In this document: piece by piece, positions 49,061 to 62,259 of the stretch | Layout of the letters: the number at the start of each line of letters is the position of its first letter | Numbering within the stretch: position 1 is the stretch's first letter | Origin: Karalla daura | Taxonomy: Eukaryota > Chordata > Actinopteri > Chaetodontiformes > Leiognathidae | DNA: 64,000 bases | Assembly (NCBI GenBank): GCA_029224185.1 | Contig: CM055196.1 | Coordinates: 3,437,001 to 3,501,000 of the forward strand | Direction: 5' to 3' | Notes under the pieces: generated by a model | Told to the model about the DNA's origin: nothing | The model's input: only the letters and a program-made list of their open reading frames with translations | The model's database searches: none | Made by a program: the position numbers and the translations under genes

Positions 49061-52000
49061 AGGTCACATGGTCCTATGTAGCTCTGCCGGGCCCGGCTCT
49101 CCATGTGTTGCTTGTCGTTTTGTTCGTCTTAATGTCTTGGGATAACGTTGATACGAGCCGAAACTGACGGCGAGCAAAAGTCCCCAAACACTGGATTAAC
49201 AGTCCCCCAGCGGAATGAGGTCAGACATGAATCAGTACGTATCATTGGGGTGGGAAAACATTGATAATGAGCCCGCAGCTCGCATTTTTCATTGTGGAGG
49301 AGCCTGAACTTAGCCCGACCCGCGCTAACTGAGAGAGGCCCGCGCTCCTTCCCCTCGTGCAAGCCGACAGAACTCTGTTTCGACAGAGGAGTCATTGTTT
49401 ATTGAAACACCTATTTAGCAATAATTCATGACGAGAATTAATTAGCGGTTTATTTTAGTGTGACCCCCGTCTGCCTCCTCGCATAGCTGGCTGGTCACAT
49501 GGCGCGGCTCAGCGGGGATTTTCCCAGCGCAACACGGCAGTCGGTTTTAGAATTTGACATCCTGCACTTGAAAATACAAAACACGTTTATATATCCTGAT
49601 ACTGGATAACTTTTCCGTATCTGTGCTAAAACAGGGATTGCATTGACCCTGCGTCAGGGACCCAGGATTAGGAGACATTCCTCCACTCCACTCTGATGTA
49701 TTGTTTTTTCTTTTTGACCACTGGGTCTTGGGCGGAGTTACAGGCAACTATATTCCCAGCGTGTCTCCAAAAGCCTGTACCCATTCCAACAGCAACAAAC
49801 ACTGATCCTCTCTCACAGTCCTTGCACAAGGTACCCCGGCGCATCTGCGCGGGGTGCGTCACGTTTTCCGACCGGCTCCAAGAAAGACCATCTGCAGCAG
49901 CAGCGCAGGGACAGAGGACGGGTTGGTGCTCCAGCTGTCCGGTGAAGCACAAAGCCCCCCTGTCAGGAAGCCTTCCCAGACGCTGAGGCATCGGAACGAC
50001 TCGCTAAGTTTAGGGGGAAACGTCGCGTGCGTTCCGTTTCGCCGGCGGCTTCTCTCAACACCGGGCCCATTAGCTTCAATTCGTCCCCCCAGTGCATCCA
50101 TGGTCCTCGTCCCGAGTCACCCGGCTCAAAACACACGCTCCCGATGATGGATGTTGTTTACAGTGGGGGTAGGTGACGAAGCCGCCCGAGAGCGAGGCAG
50201 CACTGGTGTCCCTGATGGTGTGCAGGCTGTTCAGACCTCATCCAGGTGGAATCCTCCCTCCCCAACCGGGGGCCGCCGGCCTGCCCTCCGTGCCTCTTGG
50301 CATCGCCGCCGCCCATCTGCTCCGTCGCCTCCGGCATGTCCAATCAAAGAGAACCCGGTCTGATGTCACAGCTTGTCGGTACCGCTCAAGGACGGTGTCG
50401 TCCACACACAGGCCCATCACACAATTTTTAGCTGCGTGATGAAATACCAATAAAGGCCTTCAGTAGGGGGGGGGGGGCGACGGTCATTCCGGATGGGACC
50501 ACTGCCAGCTCAGCCTCGTCCGGGGCTGAATATTAGCCCCTGTCAGCAGATCTGGAAATGACGAGGCTCCGCCACTCTGCCACTCTGCTCGATTAACTTT
50601 CGCAGGGCGGGTAAAAAGAACGCGTCACGAACACGGGCACATCGCCGCCGCTGTCGACAGCCGCTTGGGCGAGAACACGTTTGGATTCGGTCTCTGAGTC
50701 CTGTTCCCGGAATGGAGCGGTCTCGCATCGGTGCGCGCAGGCTGCTTCCTGTCGCTCACCTGACACCCACGGGAGGGGGGTGGGGGGGGGGATGGCGCCG
50801 GGGCCCGGCCAGGAAGCCGTCCCCGGGGGAACGCGACGCCTCGCAGTCGCACTGTTGCGTGCACGGCCGCGTCCGGGCTCCCGGCGCACGTCCCGGATCC
50901 AAGGAGGAAACTCGACAGGCCGGATCAAAACATTTGCCCGTTCCATTACTCGCTAGCCCGCGTGTCCCCCCGGCTTGACCCCGCACGTTACGGTACCTTT
51001 GCGCAACTCTGCGAACGGCCTTCAGCGGACACGCGGACAACGCCGCTGTGAGTGACGACGCACGACGGGGAGGTGGCGACCCGCCTCGGGCCGCTCGCCG
51101 CGCGCTTCTAGCGACGCGGCAGGAGACGCGTCGAGTTCGACGAGAGAATAGAAGCCGTTTCCGGTGACACGTCATTCGTCCTCGCGCTGTCGAAAGAGAC
51201 TCCGGGAGAGGAAATCGAGACGGGGACGACACCAGAGGCGTCTCGCAGACGCTCCTCCGAGCGCAGATTTAAACCCAGAGTGGAAGACCAGAATGTCAAC
51301 AGGGAGGCGTGGGCACGGAGAAATGAGGTCACTGTCACATCTGTACCCCAGTTCTTCGTCGGAAACCTCTTGGCTCTCATGCGCCCCCAAGGTGCCCTTC
51401 CGACCGCTCGTGTTTCGACTTTCATCGCTTCCTATGACTCCTCCTTCACCTCTTGACCGGCTAAGACGGTGCCACGTGGACGAGCTACCGCGCCCCGGCA
51501 GCTCAAAACATGCACATCAGGGCTACCACCGCGTCCCGTGCTGAGCCGACGCGGCCCCCCCGGTACGTCCTGTGTCCCGCACAATGTTTTGACGAAAGAC
51601 GACATTTGTCGCGTCATCTCCGAGGTGCAGCCGCATCGGAGCGAGACAGGCGGGGACGTCATGCCGATGGCCGCTCTCTCTCTCCCTGTGTGCCTTGTAA
51701 CCGTCTGATTGCGGCTGGTAGCTGTCGGTGAGAGGCAGGTGGAGAGAACGCAAGCGGCGTATTACGGTGAGCCCTGGACGAAGTTCGACCTGAAAGTCCC
51801 CAGACGGAAAGACGGTGACGATCCAGTTCACGTGGCCGACCGGGGGCCCGGAGGTGGAAGTGAGCGCGGTGTGGTCTCCAAAGTTATGTGGAGGAGGTAG
51901 CGCTCCGGTTTACATTCCGACACGCGCCGGACGTATGTTAAAATCGGCCTCGACGTGAGCTCCGCCCGGCCCGGCCCGGCCCGGCCGCGCTGTCATCGGC

Positions 52001-54512
52001 CAGGCTCGTCAGCCCAGCCTGAGACCCGATTCTGTCTGCTCTCCGTTGCTGTGGCTAAATATGCTTCATCTCCGTCTGCCTGCCCCGTCCCCCTCCCCCT
52101 CCTCCTCCCCCTCCCCTACCCGCCGACCCGTTGCCCTGGAGGACGGTCCCCGGCCTCGCTCTGCCTCCCCGGCACAGCCCTGCCTCCTCCATCATCAGCC
52201 CGTCCGCGCTCGCAATCAATGTCCTGACTGCTTCCCTCGCCCCCCTGCTTTGTATACATTTGGGTTCCCTTGTTTCACAGATCTCTGACAGTCGGGGAGA
52301 GAGTCGCAATACCCTCGGGCTTGACGTGAGGGAGATGAAGGGGGTAAAATGAGCTTCAGCTGCCGCCACTTTTCAAACTGTCAGAATTGTTTCTCAGTGA
52401 CAGAATTGAGAAATTTCTTTCATTTTGCTCCACAATGGCCACCTATCAGCCCCCCCCCCCCCCCCCCCCCCCCTCATTCTTCTTCAGCTAAAGCACCGGC
52501 CAGAGCAGCGGATGACGCAGAAATAGGTGGAATTCAAAGACTTGACTCTTCGGAGCCTTCATTCATGTCACTTCTACAGAGTCACCAATTTGGGAGGTAA
52601 CGATTTTTAGGGAGATTGAGTTTCCTCCTCGGAGTCCCTCAGTCACAGAGACGGCATGCGGCTGATCGCGGATTCACTCCTCGCTCCGGCCGCAGCGTTG
52701 CATGAGCGTGAGTGAGAAAGCGGGGAAAAGGGAAATGCAAACGCACAGGTGACGGCGTACAGAATGCAAAGCGAACGGCGGCGGGAAAAAGCAGCACCTG
52801 GCGATCGCATCTCTGGGCGGAAAGAGCCAAGCGCGTTCCAATGAGAAAGAGACTTGACGGTGGAAGGAAGAAGGAGAAGGACGTTTGACAAAAAAACCTT
52901 TTGGGACAAGAGTTGTACTACCGACACGAGGCGGAGGAGGAGGAGGAGATCCCCCACCCCCCCGCCCCACGCCCCTCATGTGAAAAGAACAGCCCGACGA
53001 CGCAGTCTGATCTGATCGTGCCGATCCGATTAGAGAAGAAAAAGTGCATTTAGCTAATGAAACCTTGAACGTGCCGAGGCATTAAACTAATGAGCCGGCC
53101 CTGGCCTGGAACAACAGAGGATCTCTGCGACTCTGCGACAAAACAATGGACAGCTCTACGCCCCCCCCCCAGCCCCCAGCCCCCAGCCCCCATCCCCCGC
53201 TGTCTGCCGAGCGCTCGAATCAAACTCCACTTTGTCGTGAAATTGCTGTAATTTAAGTGACGAGACATTTCTTTTTTACCCCTCCGCCCCCTCCCCTTTC
53301 TTTCGGTGATGTAATTCTGAAGGGTGGCAGTTCATTCGCAGCTTTCTCCTCCGTGCGGGCGGAAGGCCGGATGACGAAGCTCAACGGCTCAGCACGGCGC
53401 CTTTACCTATGACTCATTTCCCAATACGCCGTCTCGTCGCTGGGGGGGACACGTGGGCGGAAGAGAGAGCCTCCGCCCCGACCCCCGCCGGGCCAAATTC
53501 GACCTCCCTCGGAGCCGATGCTTCCCTGAGATTGGGCAATCCGTGGCCGGTTCACACAACGCGGGGTGGGGGCCACAGCCAAGAATGAGAGATAAGCTCG
53601 AGGAAAAAAAGAGCGCAAAGGATCATCTATCTCTCCCGACTCCCCTCGTAAATATTGATGGCCGCGGCAGGTTGAGAAACTGTTCGCGAACTGTTGCGCG
53701 CCCCAGTGGCGTGCGCAGGATGAAAGCCACCCAAAAAAACAAAAAAAGGTCCAAATAAAACATCGACACACCCCCCCCCCCCCCCCCCCCCTCGTTGTCA
53801 CGGCCTGTTAAAGCGGTGTTGAATCTGCCTCGCGCCTGATGGGAGTGGGGGCGGGGGCGGGGGGCCGGGGGTCCGCCGAACTATCACCAAGTATGCGGGC
53901 GATGGGCCCGCGTTAGTGAGAAGTTATGGGCAGCGTTTTCCCGCTCAAACAGCGCGGGCCAAGTCAATTTGGAGCGGGTTTTTTTTGGAGGTTCCAAAAG
54001 GGCCAGGCCATCTAACACGGCGCATCGAATGAGCGTTATGGCGAGCTTTCATGCGGTATGACGTTTTTGACCAGGAGCACCAGGAGGGCGTTCACGGCTT
54101 TAACAGCCCCAAAAACCCCCCTTTAAAAACCCCAAAAATGACCCCAAATTGGTTTTCTGTTTTAGATGCCACACGTGAGTGTCCTCAAAGACAGTCAGAT
54201 GAAACTCGGGGCATGTCTTCAGACAGAATCCGTTGTATTTGAGGGCGGGTACCGCATAAGGGAGGGGTTACGTCCAAGTCAGGCAACAGTCATCTGCTGA
54301 AACCATTCCCTGAATCCACAGTCCACCTGCCCGGTCCGATTAAACCGCGCACAAATCACTCCAGATTAATGTGGAGCCCCGGTCCCTCTGTGGGTGTCTA
54401 TGAGGGTCTGGTTGCACGCTACGCACCGTCACAGAGGAGACGTGACCACACCAAGCCTAGACCGCAGCCGTACAACAGGTACAGGCCATAAATCACTGTG
54501 GAGCCAGGCCAG

Positions 54513-54514
<2 letters not shown>

Positions 54515-54543
<29 letters not shown>
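54515..54543. repeat. (AC)n microsatellite
   Basis: Fourteen AC units; shorter CA patches follow at 54608-54640. Confidence 0.96.
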
Positions 54544-54547
<4 letters not shown>

Positions 54548-54897
54548 CTCCGCCTGCCGGCACAATACCCAGAATTCCCCTCATTCTGCCTGCAGCACAC
54601 ATCCCAACACACACACATGCAGTCCAGTACACACACACGCTATGCTCACATATGACGCTTTGGTCAACAAGGATCTAGCACCGTCCTGGGCTGGAACAGA
54701 CCAAGGAAAAAAAAAAAGAAAAAAAAAGAGCTGTGGTTTATGGATCTAATGCAGACGTCAAGGGCATTGTAGTTTTGATTTACTGCAACCCTGTGGCCGG
54801 ATCGTGATGTATTGCAGAGGTGTGGCGTTCTACATTGTGATGAATACGGCGGGTCGCCGGACCAGATAAATTCTGAAGACACTTCGTGGGTGGGTTT

Positions 54898-54923
54898 GGG
54901 GGGGGGGGGGGGGGGGGGGGGGG
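54898..54923. repeat. poly-G run of 26
   Basis: Uninterrupted G run. Confidence 0.9.
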
Positions 54924-55414
54924 CGTGCCAGGCGCTCGGGAGAGGGGAGGCCGGGCGCCATCCGTTACAGGAGCACTTAGAGATAGGAGGTATTTTTTTT
55001 AATTCGGCTCACGAGAGCCAAAAACAAAACATTCGCACACGTCCGTGGCTGAAAAGACACAGGGAGGGAGGCGGGGAGGGAGGGACGTTTTACTGCGGCG
55101 CAACATGAGGGGGGGGAAGTAACAGCTCCGGCTGGAGAACAGGAAAATGTGATTTGACAAGAAGGAAAAAAAAGAGAAAAAAACGGCTGGGGACAAATGA
55201 AAAAAAAAAAAAAAGAAGAGAAAGGAACCGCGATGGATTTGCCGTGGCCAGCTGGGGTTTCGATTCCAATGCGATACATGGAGCACACGCACTCCAGCTT
55301 ACAGCTAAATAAGAAAGGGGGGGAAAAAAGAGAAGTTTGCAGCCACCAATTGGTTTCCTTTCATTCCTCTCGCACTTTTATCCCTGCACCTTTCATCCCC
55401 CCGCACCCCCCCCC

Positions 55415-55447
55415 CACCACCACCACCACCACCACCACCACCACCAC
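55415..55447. repeat. (ACC)n trinucleotide repeat
   Basis: Eleven ACC units preceded by poly-C. Confidence 0.96.
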
Positions 55448-56394
55448 GCTTTCCCCTTCTCGCAATCGGCCCCGACAGCGCGGCAATGCAAAACACAAAC
55501 AAATGTGCAGGCGTGCGCGCAACGCTTCCGCCGGCCCGGGAGGAGCGGGAGGAGCCCTGATACGTCAGGGCGGGAGGGAGAAAGAAAAGGAGAAAAGAAG
55601 AAAGAGGCGGATGCGTTCATAAATCTCCCTAACCGCCTCGTCCTGTTTGAGTGCGTATGCATGCATCGAGGGGGCCTGAGCGCGCCAACCTGACACTGAT
55701 TGCGCCGATCTGTTCACGCGCCGTCATAAATCAGACATCCCAGTAGAGCAGTGGGCCGTGAGCGCCCCCCCCCCCCCCCCCCCCCCTGTGATCTATGCGG
55801 CGGCGACGCATGGCTGCCGGCGGGCTGCTCGGGCGGCGGAGGGCCCGTCATCAGAAGGAGATAACTCCGCTCCCAGTTTAATGTCATAACATGCGGTAAT
55901 CCTCTTAAGGCCGGGATGGTAGATGATCTCCAGACAAAGGGAGCCTCGCGAGGGGACGGGGGGGGGAAAGGAGCCCGGCCGCACCTTATCCCCCTCCACT
56001 GCTCAGAGGCTCTAATGGGGGCAGCCCGCCCCCTCCACACGGGAATAACACAACACGCTGCGAAACACGGCTTCACACGCACACACACTCACACAGGACA
56101 CATGCTGCAGGCATGTAGAAGTGGAGCGGGGGAATGTGCTGGGAGTCACCAGCCAGCCCGGTCCCATAAGCTGCCTATCCATAAACAGATTGTGTAAATC
56201 CCCGAGGTCCTGAGAGGGGGCCTGGCATACATCAGGAGGGGACTCGTAATTCAAAGGCGCAATTAGGCCAGCGTCACGTCTCTGTGGCCCCTTGGGATCT
56301 TTCGCGATGATGTGCGTCGAGGGTGCTTTGGCGTTGGAATCTGGCAGCGATGTCCGTCCAGGGCAAGCGTGAAGCAATCAGACAACTCGGTGAA

Positions 56395-56690
56395 ATGAAA
56401 ACTCAGTGAAAAGTGAAACACATCAGTTGAACATAATGCAATTTTGGCTCTCTAATTTTTTATTCTCAGGATTACCAAATCAAATTGTTATGTAATTGTG
56501 AACATTGCAATTATTGCTACAGTGCAATCCTGTGATTATTGTTATCATTATTCTATTTGCTTACTTTATTTGACACTTCTTACTTATTATGTATTACCTT
56601 TTGTACTTATCTACCATAATTTGTAGTACTATGATCATTATTACTATGTTACTTGGGGCTCTACTTTGTAAAAGAGGCCCTCAGGATCAT
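56395..56690. other. AT-rich island in the upstream flank
   Basis: About 300 bp with clearly more A/T than the rest of the window, no CpG to speak of, and no microsatellite. Boundaries are fairly sharp on both sides. It may be an inserted DNA element of another origin; no terminal repeats, ORF or family signature were recognised. Confidence 0.6.
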
Positions 56691-57712
56691 TCCAATCGTG
56701 AGGCAGGCGTAACCCTTGGTTCAAGTAATAGCTTAGTTTTGTGAGACAGTTTGCCTCCAACTTTCTGCTGTAACGCCACCCACGCCCATAGAGCAGACAG
56801 CGAGAATTGAAAGTGGTCTGCATTTAGGTGAGAAAAAGACGAAACAGTGGCGTTGTGGAACCGGCCGTCCAAGACGATGTGTCCAAGAGAAATCCCTGAG
56901 CTTTGACTACCGATATTTCAAGGCCCAGCCCCCAATTGAAGCGGCAACCAGGTCAGGCCGCTTTTGTCATAGATTTCGCTTCGGAGGTGAAAGGTTGCTT
57001 CTGATCCTTTTTGATCCTTGGCATTAGTGACAGTATTCCGCAGCATCGCTCAAAACAAACCATCTGTCCGCCTGTCTACTCAGTCTGTACACAGACCTCC
57101 GGGATCCAGGGTATGATTCAGATTTACCAGCCCCCCCACTTCCACCCCTCACACACACACACACACAGTCATATTCCTACAGAGAGCGAGGCCCTAACCC
57201 AGCGACAGATTTAAGCAGCCTCAGACCTATATCGCTGCATAATCCTTTGTTTTAAAAATGTCAGCATCTCAAATCACCACGGTAGCAATCTCTACCCCGG
57301 GCAGGCATTTTGTGAACAAAATGAGAGAGCATTATTCTCACCATTACGCCGCACGTATTCTTACATTTAGATAGACAGCCATGATAGAGGCGAGCTTGTG
57401 TCAGTAATGAGATAAGAATAGCAAAGATTGGATCTCGGGGGATTAGCATGCAGGTGGGCCTACGAGCACAGTGACGGTAAAAGGGATGCGGAGCGAAGCT
57501 CCTCTAGAATCCAGGATGGACAATAGCGGGTTTCCCGTAAAATGTCACGGATCAGACTGTAATGCTGTTAAGCTGCGCAGACGAGGGTGTCACCAGGCCT
57601 GCAGCTATCGACTTTTTTATGAATCGGTTATTTCATCGGGCAACGGGAAAGATACTGCATTTGTGAGAATGAAGAGTGAACTTTTGAGGGACAACGCAAA
57701 AAAAGAAGCTAA

Positions 57713-57725
57713 CGCTGAGTCAGCA
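57713..57725. promoter_or_regulatory. near-perfect Maf recognition element (array unit 1)
   Basis: CGCTGAGTCAGCA matches the 13-bp TRE-type Maf recognition element TGCTGAGTCAGCA at 12 of 13 positions, with the AP-1 core TGAGTCA intact. Binding is inferred from the motif only. Confidence 0.5.
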
Positions 57726-58098
57726 TTAGCGTTAGCATCGTAACCGAGAGACGTTCTTGACCTGCCGTCACTGATAACCACAGAGGTGCTAGTTCTTACT
57801 AGCGTCCATCTCGGCTAGCCATCACATTCACTGCATGTAAAGATATTGAAATATATTGTATTAAAATAAAGAGTGAACTTGTGAAGGACACAAACAGAAG
57901 CTAATGCTGAGGGAGCATTAGCATTAGCATCATAACCGAGGCAATGTTCTTGACTGGCCATCACTGACAAGCGCAGCGGTGCTAGTTCTTACTAGCGTCC
58001 ATCTCGGCTAGCCATCACATTCACTGCATGTAAAGATATTGAAAGATACTGTATTAAATATAAAGAGTGAACATGTGAGGGACACAAAAAGAAGCTAA

Positions 58099-58111
58099 TG
58101 CTGAGTCAGCA
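58099..58111. promoter_or_regulatory. perfect Maf recognition element (array unit 3)
   Basis: TGCTGAGTCAGCA is the exact palindromic T-MARE bound by Maf homodimers and by small-Maf heterodimers with NRF2/BACH-type factors. It is embedded in a longer inverted repeat. The motif is seen; function is inferred. Confidence 0.55.
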
Positions 58112-58288
58112 TTAGCGTTAGCATCATACCAAGCAACGTATTGACTGGCTGTCCCTTATAACCCCAGCGGTGCTAGGTCTTACTAGCGTCCATCTCGGCT
58201 AGCCATCACAGTCACTGCATGTAAAGATATTGAAAGATACTGCATTAAAATAAAGAGTGAACTTGTGAAGGACACAAACAGAAGCTAA

Positions 58289-58301
58289 TGCTGAGTCAGC
58301 A
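58289..58301. promoter_or_regulatory. perfect Maf recognition element (array unit 4)
   Basis: TGCTGAGTCAGCA, 13 of 13 positions, exactly 190 bp from the copy at 58099. Confidence 0.55.
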
Positions 58302-58480
58302 TGAGCGTTAGCATCACAACCGAGCAACGTTATTGACTGGCCGTCACTTGTAACCACAGCGGTGCTAGTTCTTAGTAGCGTCCATCTCGGCTAGCCATCA
58401 CATTCACTGCACGTAAATATATTGAAAGATACTGTATTAAAATAAAGAGTGACCATGTGAGGGACACAAAAAGAAGCTAA

Positions 58481-58493
58481 TGCTGAGTCAGCG
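58481..58493. promoter_or_regulatory. near-perfect Maf recognition element (array unit 5)
   Basis: TGCTGAGTCAGCG, 12 of 13 positions with the AP-1 core intact. Unit 2 (57905-57917, TGCTGAGGGAGCA) has lost the core. Confidence 0.5.
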
Positions 58494-60398
58494 TTAGCCG
58501 AATACAAAAAAACGGTCAGGGTTGGAAAAAAAAAAGAAAACAACTCATCATTGGGGGTTGAAATCTCACATTAATCCTGATTCACCCTTCCAGTCCAGCA
58601 CATTTAACACAACACAAACACACACGCGCACACACAGCTGGCCCCGTCACCTCACCGCGGTGACACACGGTTCTGTGTGGACAGCGTGAAGGATCGCACG
58701 TCCCGCCTCCTCTCACACAGGGCTAGCCACGCGCTACGTGGCGCCCCGGCTTTGCTGACGTTCCCTCGGAGTCTCGCGGCGCAAACTGCTTCACCCACAA
58801 AGGAATTCACGAGTGGCACGCGGCTCACAATTACGGTCTGAAAACACTCTATGCGAGGGTCCCTCGAAAGCGAGATCAATGCAACACAAGGGGGCCGAAC
58901 GTGGAGAAAACAGTCGGGGGGGGTGGGTGGTGGTGGGGGGGTGTTAGCTCTGCAAACATGTCGCCGCCGTCTCGCAGTGAATGGGTTTCCGAGTGGAGTT
59001 TGCGTTCGCGCGAGACGCTCCGCAGCCCTTCAGCTCTCCCCGGCTCCGGCTGCGCGGCGCGGAATGAGATATTATCTTTCATCAGTGGACGCGCGGCGAA
59101 GTCGAGGTGAGAGAACAAATCAAATATTCAGAGTGCTTTTTATCTTTTCCATTTTCTCAGCGCTAATGGAGCGCCGTGCCCAACTCGGCCTCGGTCTCAT
59201 TCCCGCCTTTGAAATCCCTGAAAGAAAGGAGAGCCGGCCTTTGTTCCGTCCACGTGTTGATTTCCTTTCCTTTTCGGAGCGGCTTTTTCGAGCGGCTTAA
59301 CACCCTCACTCCTGTAGCAGTCCAGACGATCAGCTGTTACGGCACTCCTCTGTTTGACTGTGCCGTACCGCAGCATGCTCGAAGGTCCGTGCCGTCGGCT
59401 CGTCTAAAACCGATCATTTCTATTTGGCCCTTAAACCGACATGCACGCACCTCTGGGCCTGACAAACTGATCTGCGTCGCCCACCAGCCCTCCGGTTCTC
59501 GGCCGGCATCCTCCCCGCCTCCGAAGAAAGTCTTCGTTTTTTTTAATCAGCGCCTGCCTCCGAATACCACGCTCTCTCTTATTAACCGGGACGAGGACAT
59601 TTTCATTTTTAATTCGGCTAATTAGATGATTAGCCGAAGCGGTGGGTGAATGGATGAATGAATTACAGGCTTTCACCAAACTCGGGGGAAGTTGGCATGC
59701 AAATTGAAGTGGGAGGATATATATGGAGATAAGGGAAAAAAAATGAAAACCCAACCTGCGCGATTGCAGGCGTGCCAGCCGATATGCGCGGGGTCAAGTG
59801 TATTACAGAGTCACGCAGCGAGGGGAATCGACTCGGTTACGGTTTATAGACACATTCATCACCCGCGTCGCACTGGACGAACGACTCACTTGAGAAACGG
59901 GAACAATGGATCAGAGAAACGCCTTCGTTTTCCCAGCCAGGACTGAAATTGACTGGAAGCCCGCTCACTCTCAATCCGGGGCCCATTATTAAAGAAAAGG
60001 TCCACATTACGCGTGATTGATGGCGCGGCATTAAAGCCATGATGGCACGGTGCGGCATAAAACCTGATTGATTATTCTCTTTTTTTTTTGCTGAAATGAC
60101 CAGAGCGGCGCAGACGGTTCCGCGAACCGCGCGGAGCTACCCTAACCACTGAAGAGCACCGGATGATCGGGACGAGCTCGGTTTCAGGCCCTGGTTTCGG
60201 AGAGAGAGAGAGAGAGAGAAAGAGGGACACGATGACCTTTGAAGCGATTTCACGGTCATTAGGAGACGGGTTTCACACCTGATTACGGTTTTCCCGTGCG
60301 CCGGGTGTATTTGCACATGCGGAGGGCCCCCGTGACGCACGTGCGACCCGCTGGACGCCTAATTGTGTTGTCAGCGGGGTGCGGAGAGAGCCGAGGAG

Positions 60399-60399
<1 letters not shown>

Positions 60400-60442
<43 letters not shown>
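60400..60442. repeat. (GT)n microsatellite
   Basis: Twenty-one GT units. Confidence 0.98.
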
Positions 60443-60447
<5 letters not shown>

Positions 60448-61260
60448 TGTGCGGGTGGGTGGCCGCCCAGGGGGAGGTGAGAAGGTCGCTGTCTTCACCC
60501 CGGGGCGCCCTAACAGACTCAGTGTTTGTCTCAATCAACAAAGAGTGTGGAGAGACGGAGTGGGGGCGGGGGGTGGGGGGCGACAGCACAGATGTCACAA
60601 CACAATGCCCACACACCCACACACACATGCAGATGATATCTTTCAACTCTAATTTCCAGCTTTCAGCATCTTTATCCCCCCCCCCCCCCCCAGTGTGTGG
60701 CTTGGCCCCTCCTCCGGTCCCCTCTCGGAGCGGGATTTGTGATCTAAGATCAGCGGGGCTGTGATGCCCTTCTCAGTGGACTGACAGACGATACAGCCTG
60801 CCCTTTGGGCTCCAGTCGGAATGGCTACAGATCAATACCCGAGCTGGCTGTCTGTCAGTGTTCACACAAACAGGAACACATGCTCCCACACGCACGCACA
60901 CACACAGACTGAGGCAATCCACGTGCAGGACTAGCATCAAAGGCCGTCCGAGCCGGCTGGCATTTACCGAACAGGACCTGGATGTGTGCGGCACAGCAGG
61001 GGGGGATATTCCTGGGACAGCTCCAGGTTCAGGGGTGGGAGGGGGGTGGGGGTGGGGGCCATGGCTGCGGGGTGACGTGTGCTGAGGAATTCTGCCGCAC
61101 AGGCTCCTCGGCCTCGGCCCGGCTCTGCTCAAATTAGGCCTCAGGTCTGAAGGGAGGGGGGGGGGGCAAAGCGTCCGGACAAAGCGACAGGCTGAAGAAA
61201 CAATCGGAGGCCGAGGCGTCTCCGAGCAGAGTGTGTGGCGAGGCCTGTCTGTTCAGCCCC

Positions 61261-61267
61261 TGTGTGT

Positions 61268-61312
<45 letters not shown>
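61261..61312. repeat. (GT)n microsatellite
   Basis: Twenty-six units with one GTAT interruption. Confidence 0.98.
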
Positions 61313-61313
<1 letters not shown>

Positions 61314-62259
61314 TCCACGAGCCGAGGATGCACAGTGTAATACCTGGGTGTGCGTTAAATAATGCAAGGCTCTCGGATCGGGGCTTAATGTGATCGGAAT
61401 TGTACATCGCACTGATTTCATCTGATTTGATTCATGTTTTCATTTGATGAAGTCATTCCAGGCCAGGTGAAATTAGGTAAGACACCACGGGGTTTCGAGA
61501 GCGGATCATTGCTCATTCCCTCAGAACTTTTAATAATGAAACGAGGGGAAAAAAACGAGCGAACTTCTGTTACAGCAAACCTCCCATGAACTTCCGAAAC
61601 GTCGGGCTTCGCTCAGACGGGCAGCAAAATCATCGCGCCCCCCCCCCCCCCCCACCTCCTGGCGCTGAATAATTCAGACGGCTGCTGTTGTCCTATCAGT
61701 GTGTTTTTCCCCTCTTCCATTTACATTTATTCATATTGCATGAGGCGTCCGCCGTCACGTTCACTCACCGCACTGTACTGTACCGCACAGGCGCCACCCC
61801 CCCCCCCCCTGCGCTCACCCCCCCGTCCACGTAATCTCGGCATCTCTCCACGCGCGCTCCGACCCGTGCAAATGAACCGCGTCCGAGGGAGGGAGAGAGG
61901 GAGAGGGGGGCGTGTTGCCGTCTCTCCATTGGACGTTGCGTCACCCGGCCCCTGCTACATAAATACAAACCCAGAGATCATGAATAATGCAGATTCGACG
62001 CGATGGCGAGAGACGCCGACCCCGGGCCGAACTCCACTCCGTCTGTCGCCCCCCCCCCCCGTCCCCGTCCCCCGTCCCCCGTCCCAAGCAGGCGGTAATT
62101 TATTGTCTCCACGCGCTGCCAGAGCCCGGTCGATCAATAGCCTATTAGGGGAGCGTTTGGGCGCAGTTTGGCTGGGGAAATAAATATGTAGATGGTGACT
62201 GGCAGGGCCGCGTCTTTCGGCATCCTCGGCGAGCCAAACAGGAGGGGATATTGATAACG

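Larger units (their letters stand above)
57647..58500. repeat. tandem array of ~192-bp units (about 4.4 copies)
   Basis: Equivalent points recur at 57713, 57905, 58099, 58289 and 58481, giving spacings of 192, 194, 190 and 192 bp. Each unit contains gaaagatactg, aataaagagtgaac, gaggacaca-like sequence, an inverted repeat around GCTGAGTCAGC, then gctagttcttactagc and catctcggctagccatcaca, and ends tcactgcatgtaaagatatt. Copies are roughly 90% alike by eye. The array is noncoding and AT-richer than its surroundings. I do not recognise it as a known fish satellite. Confidence 0.93.
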
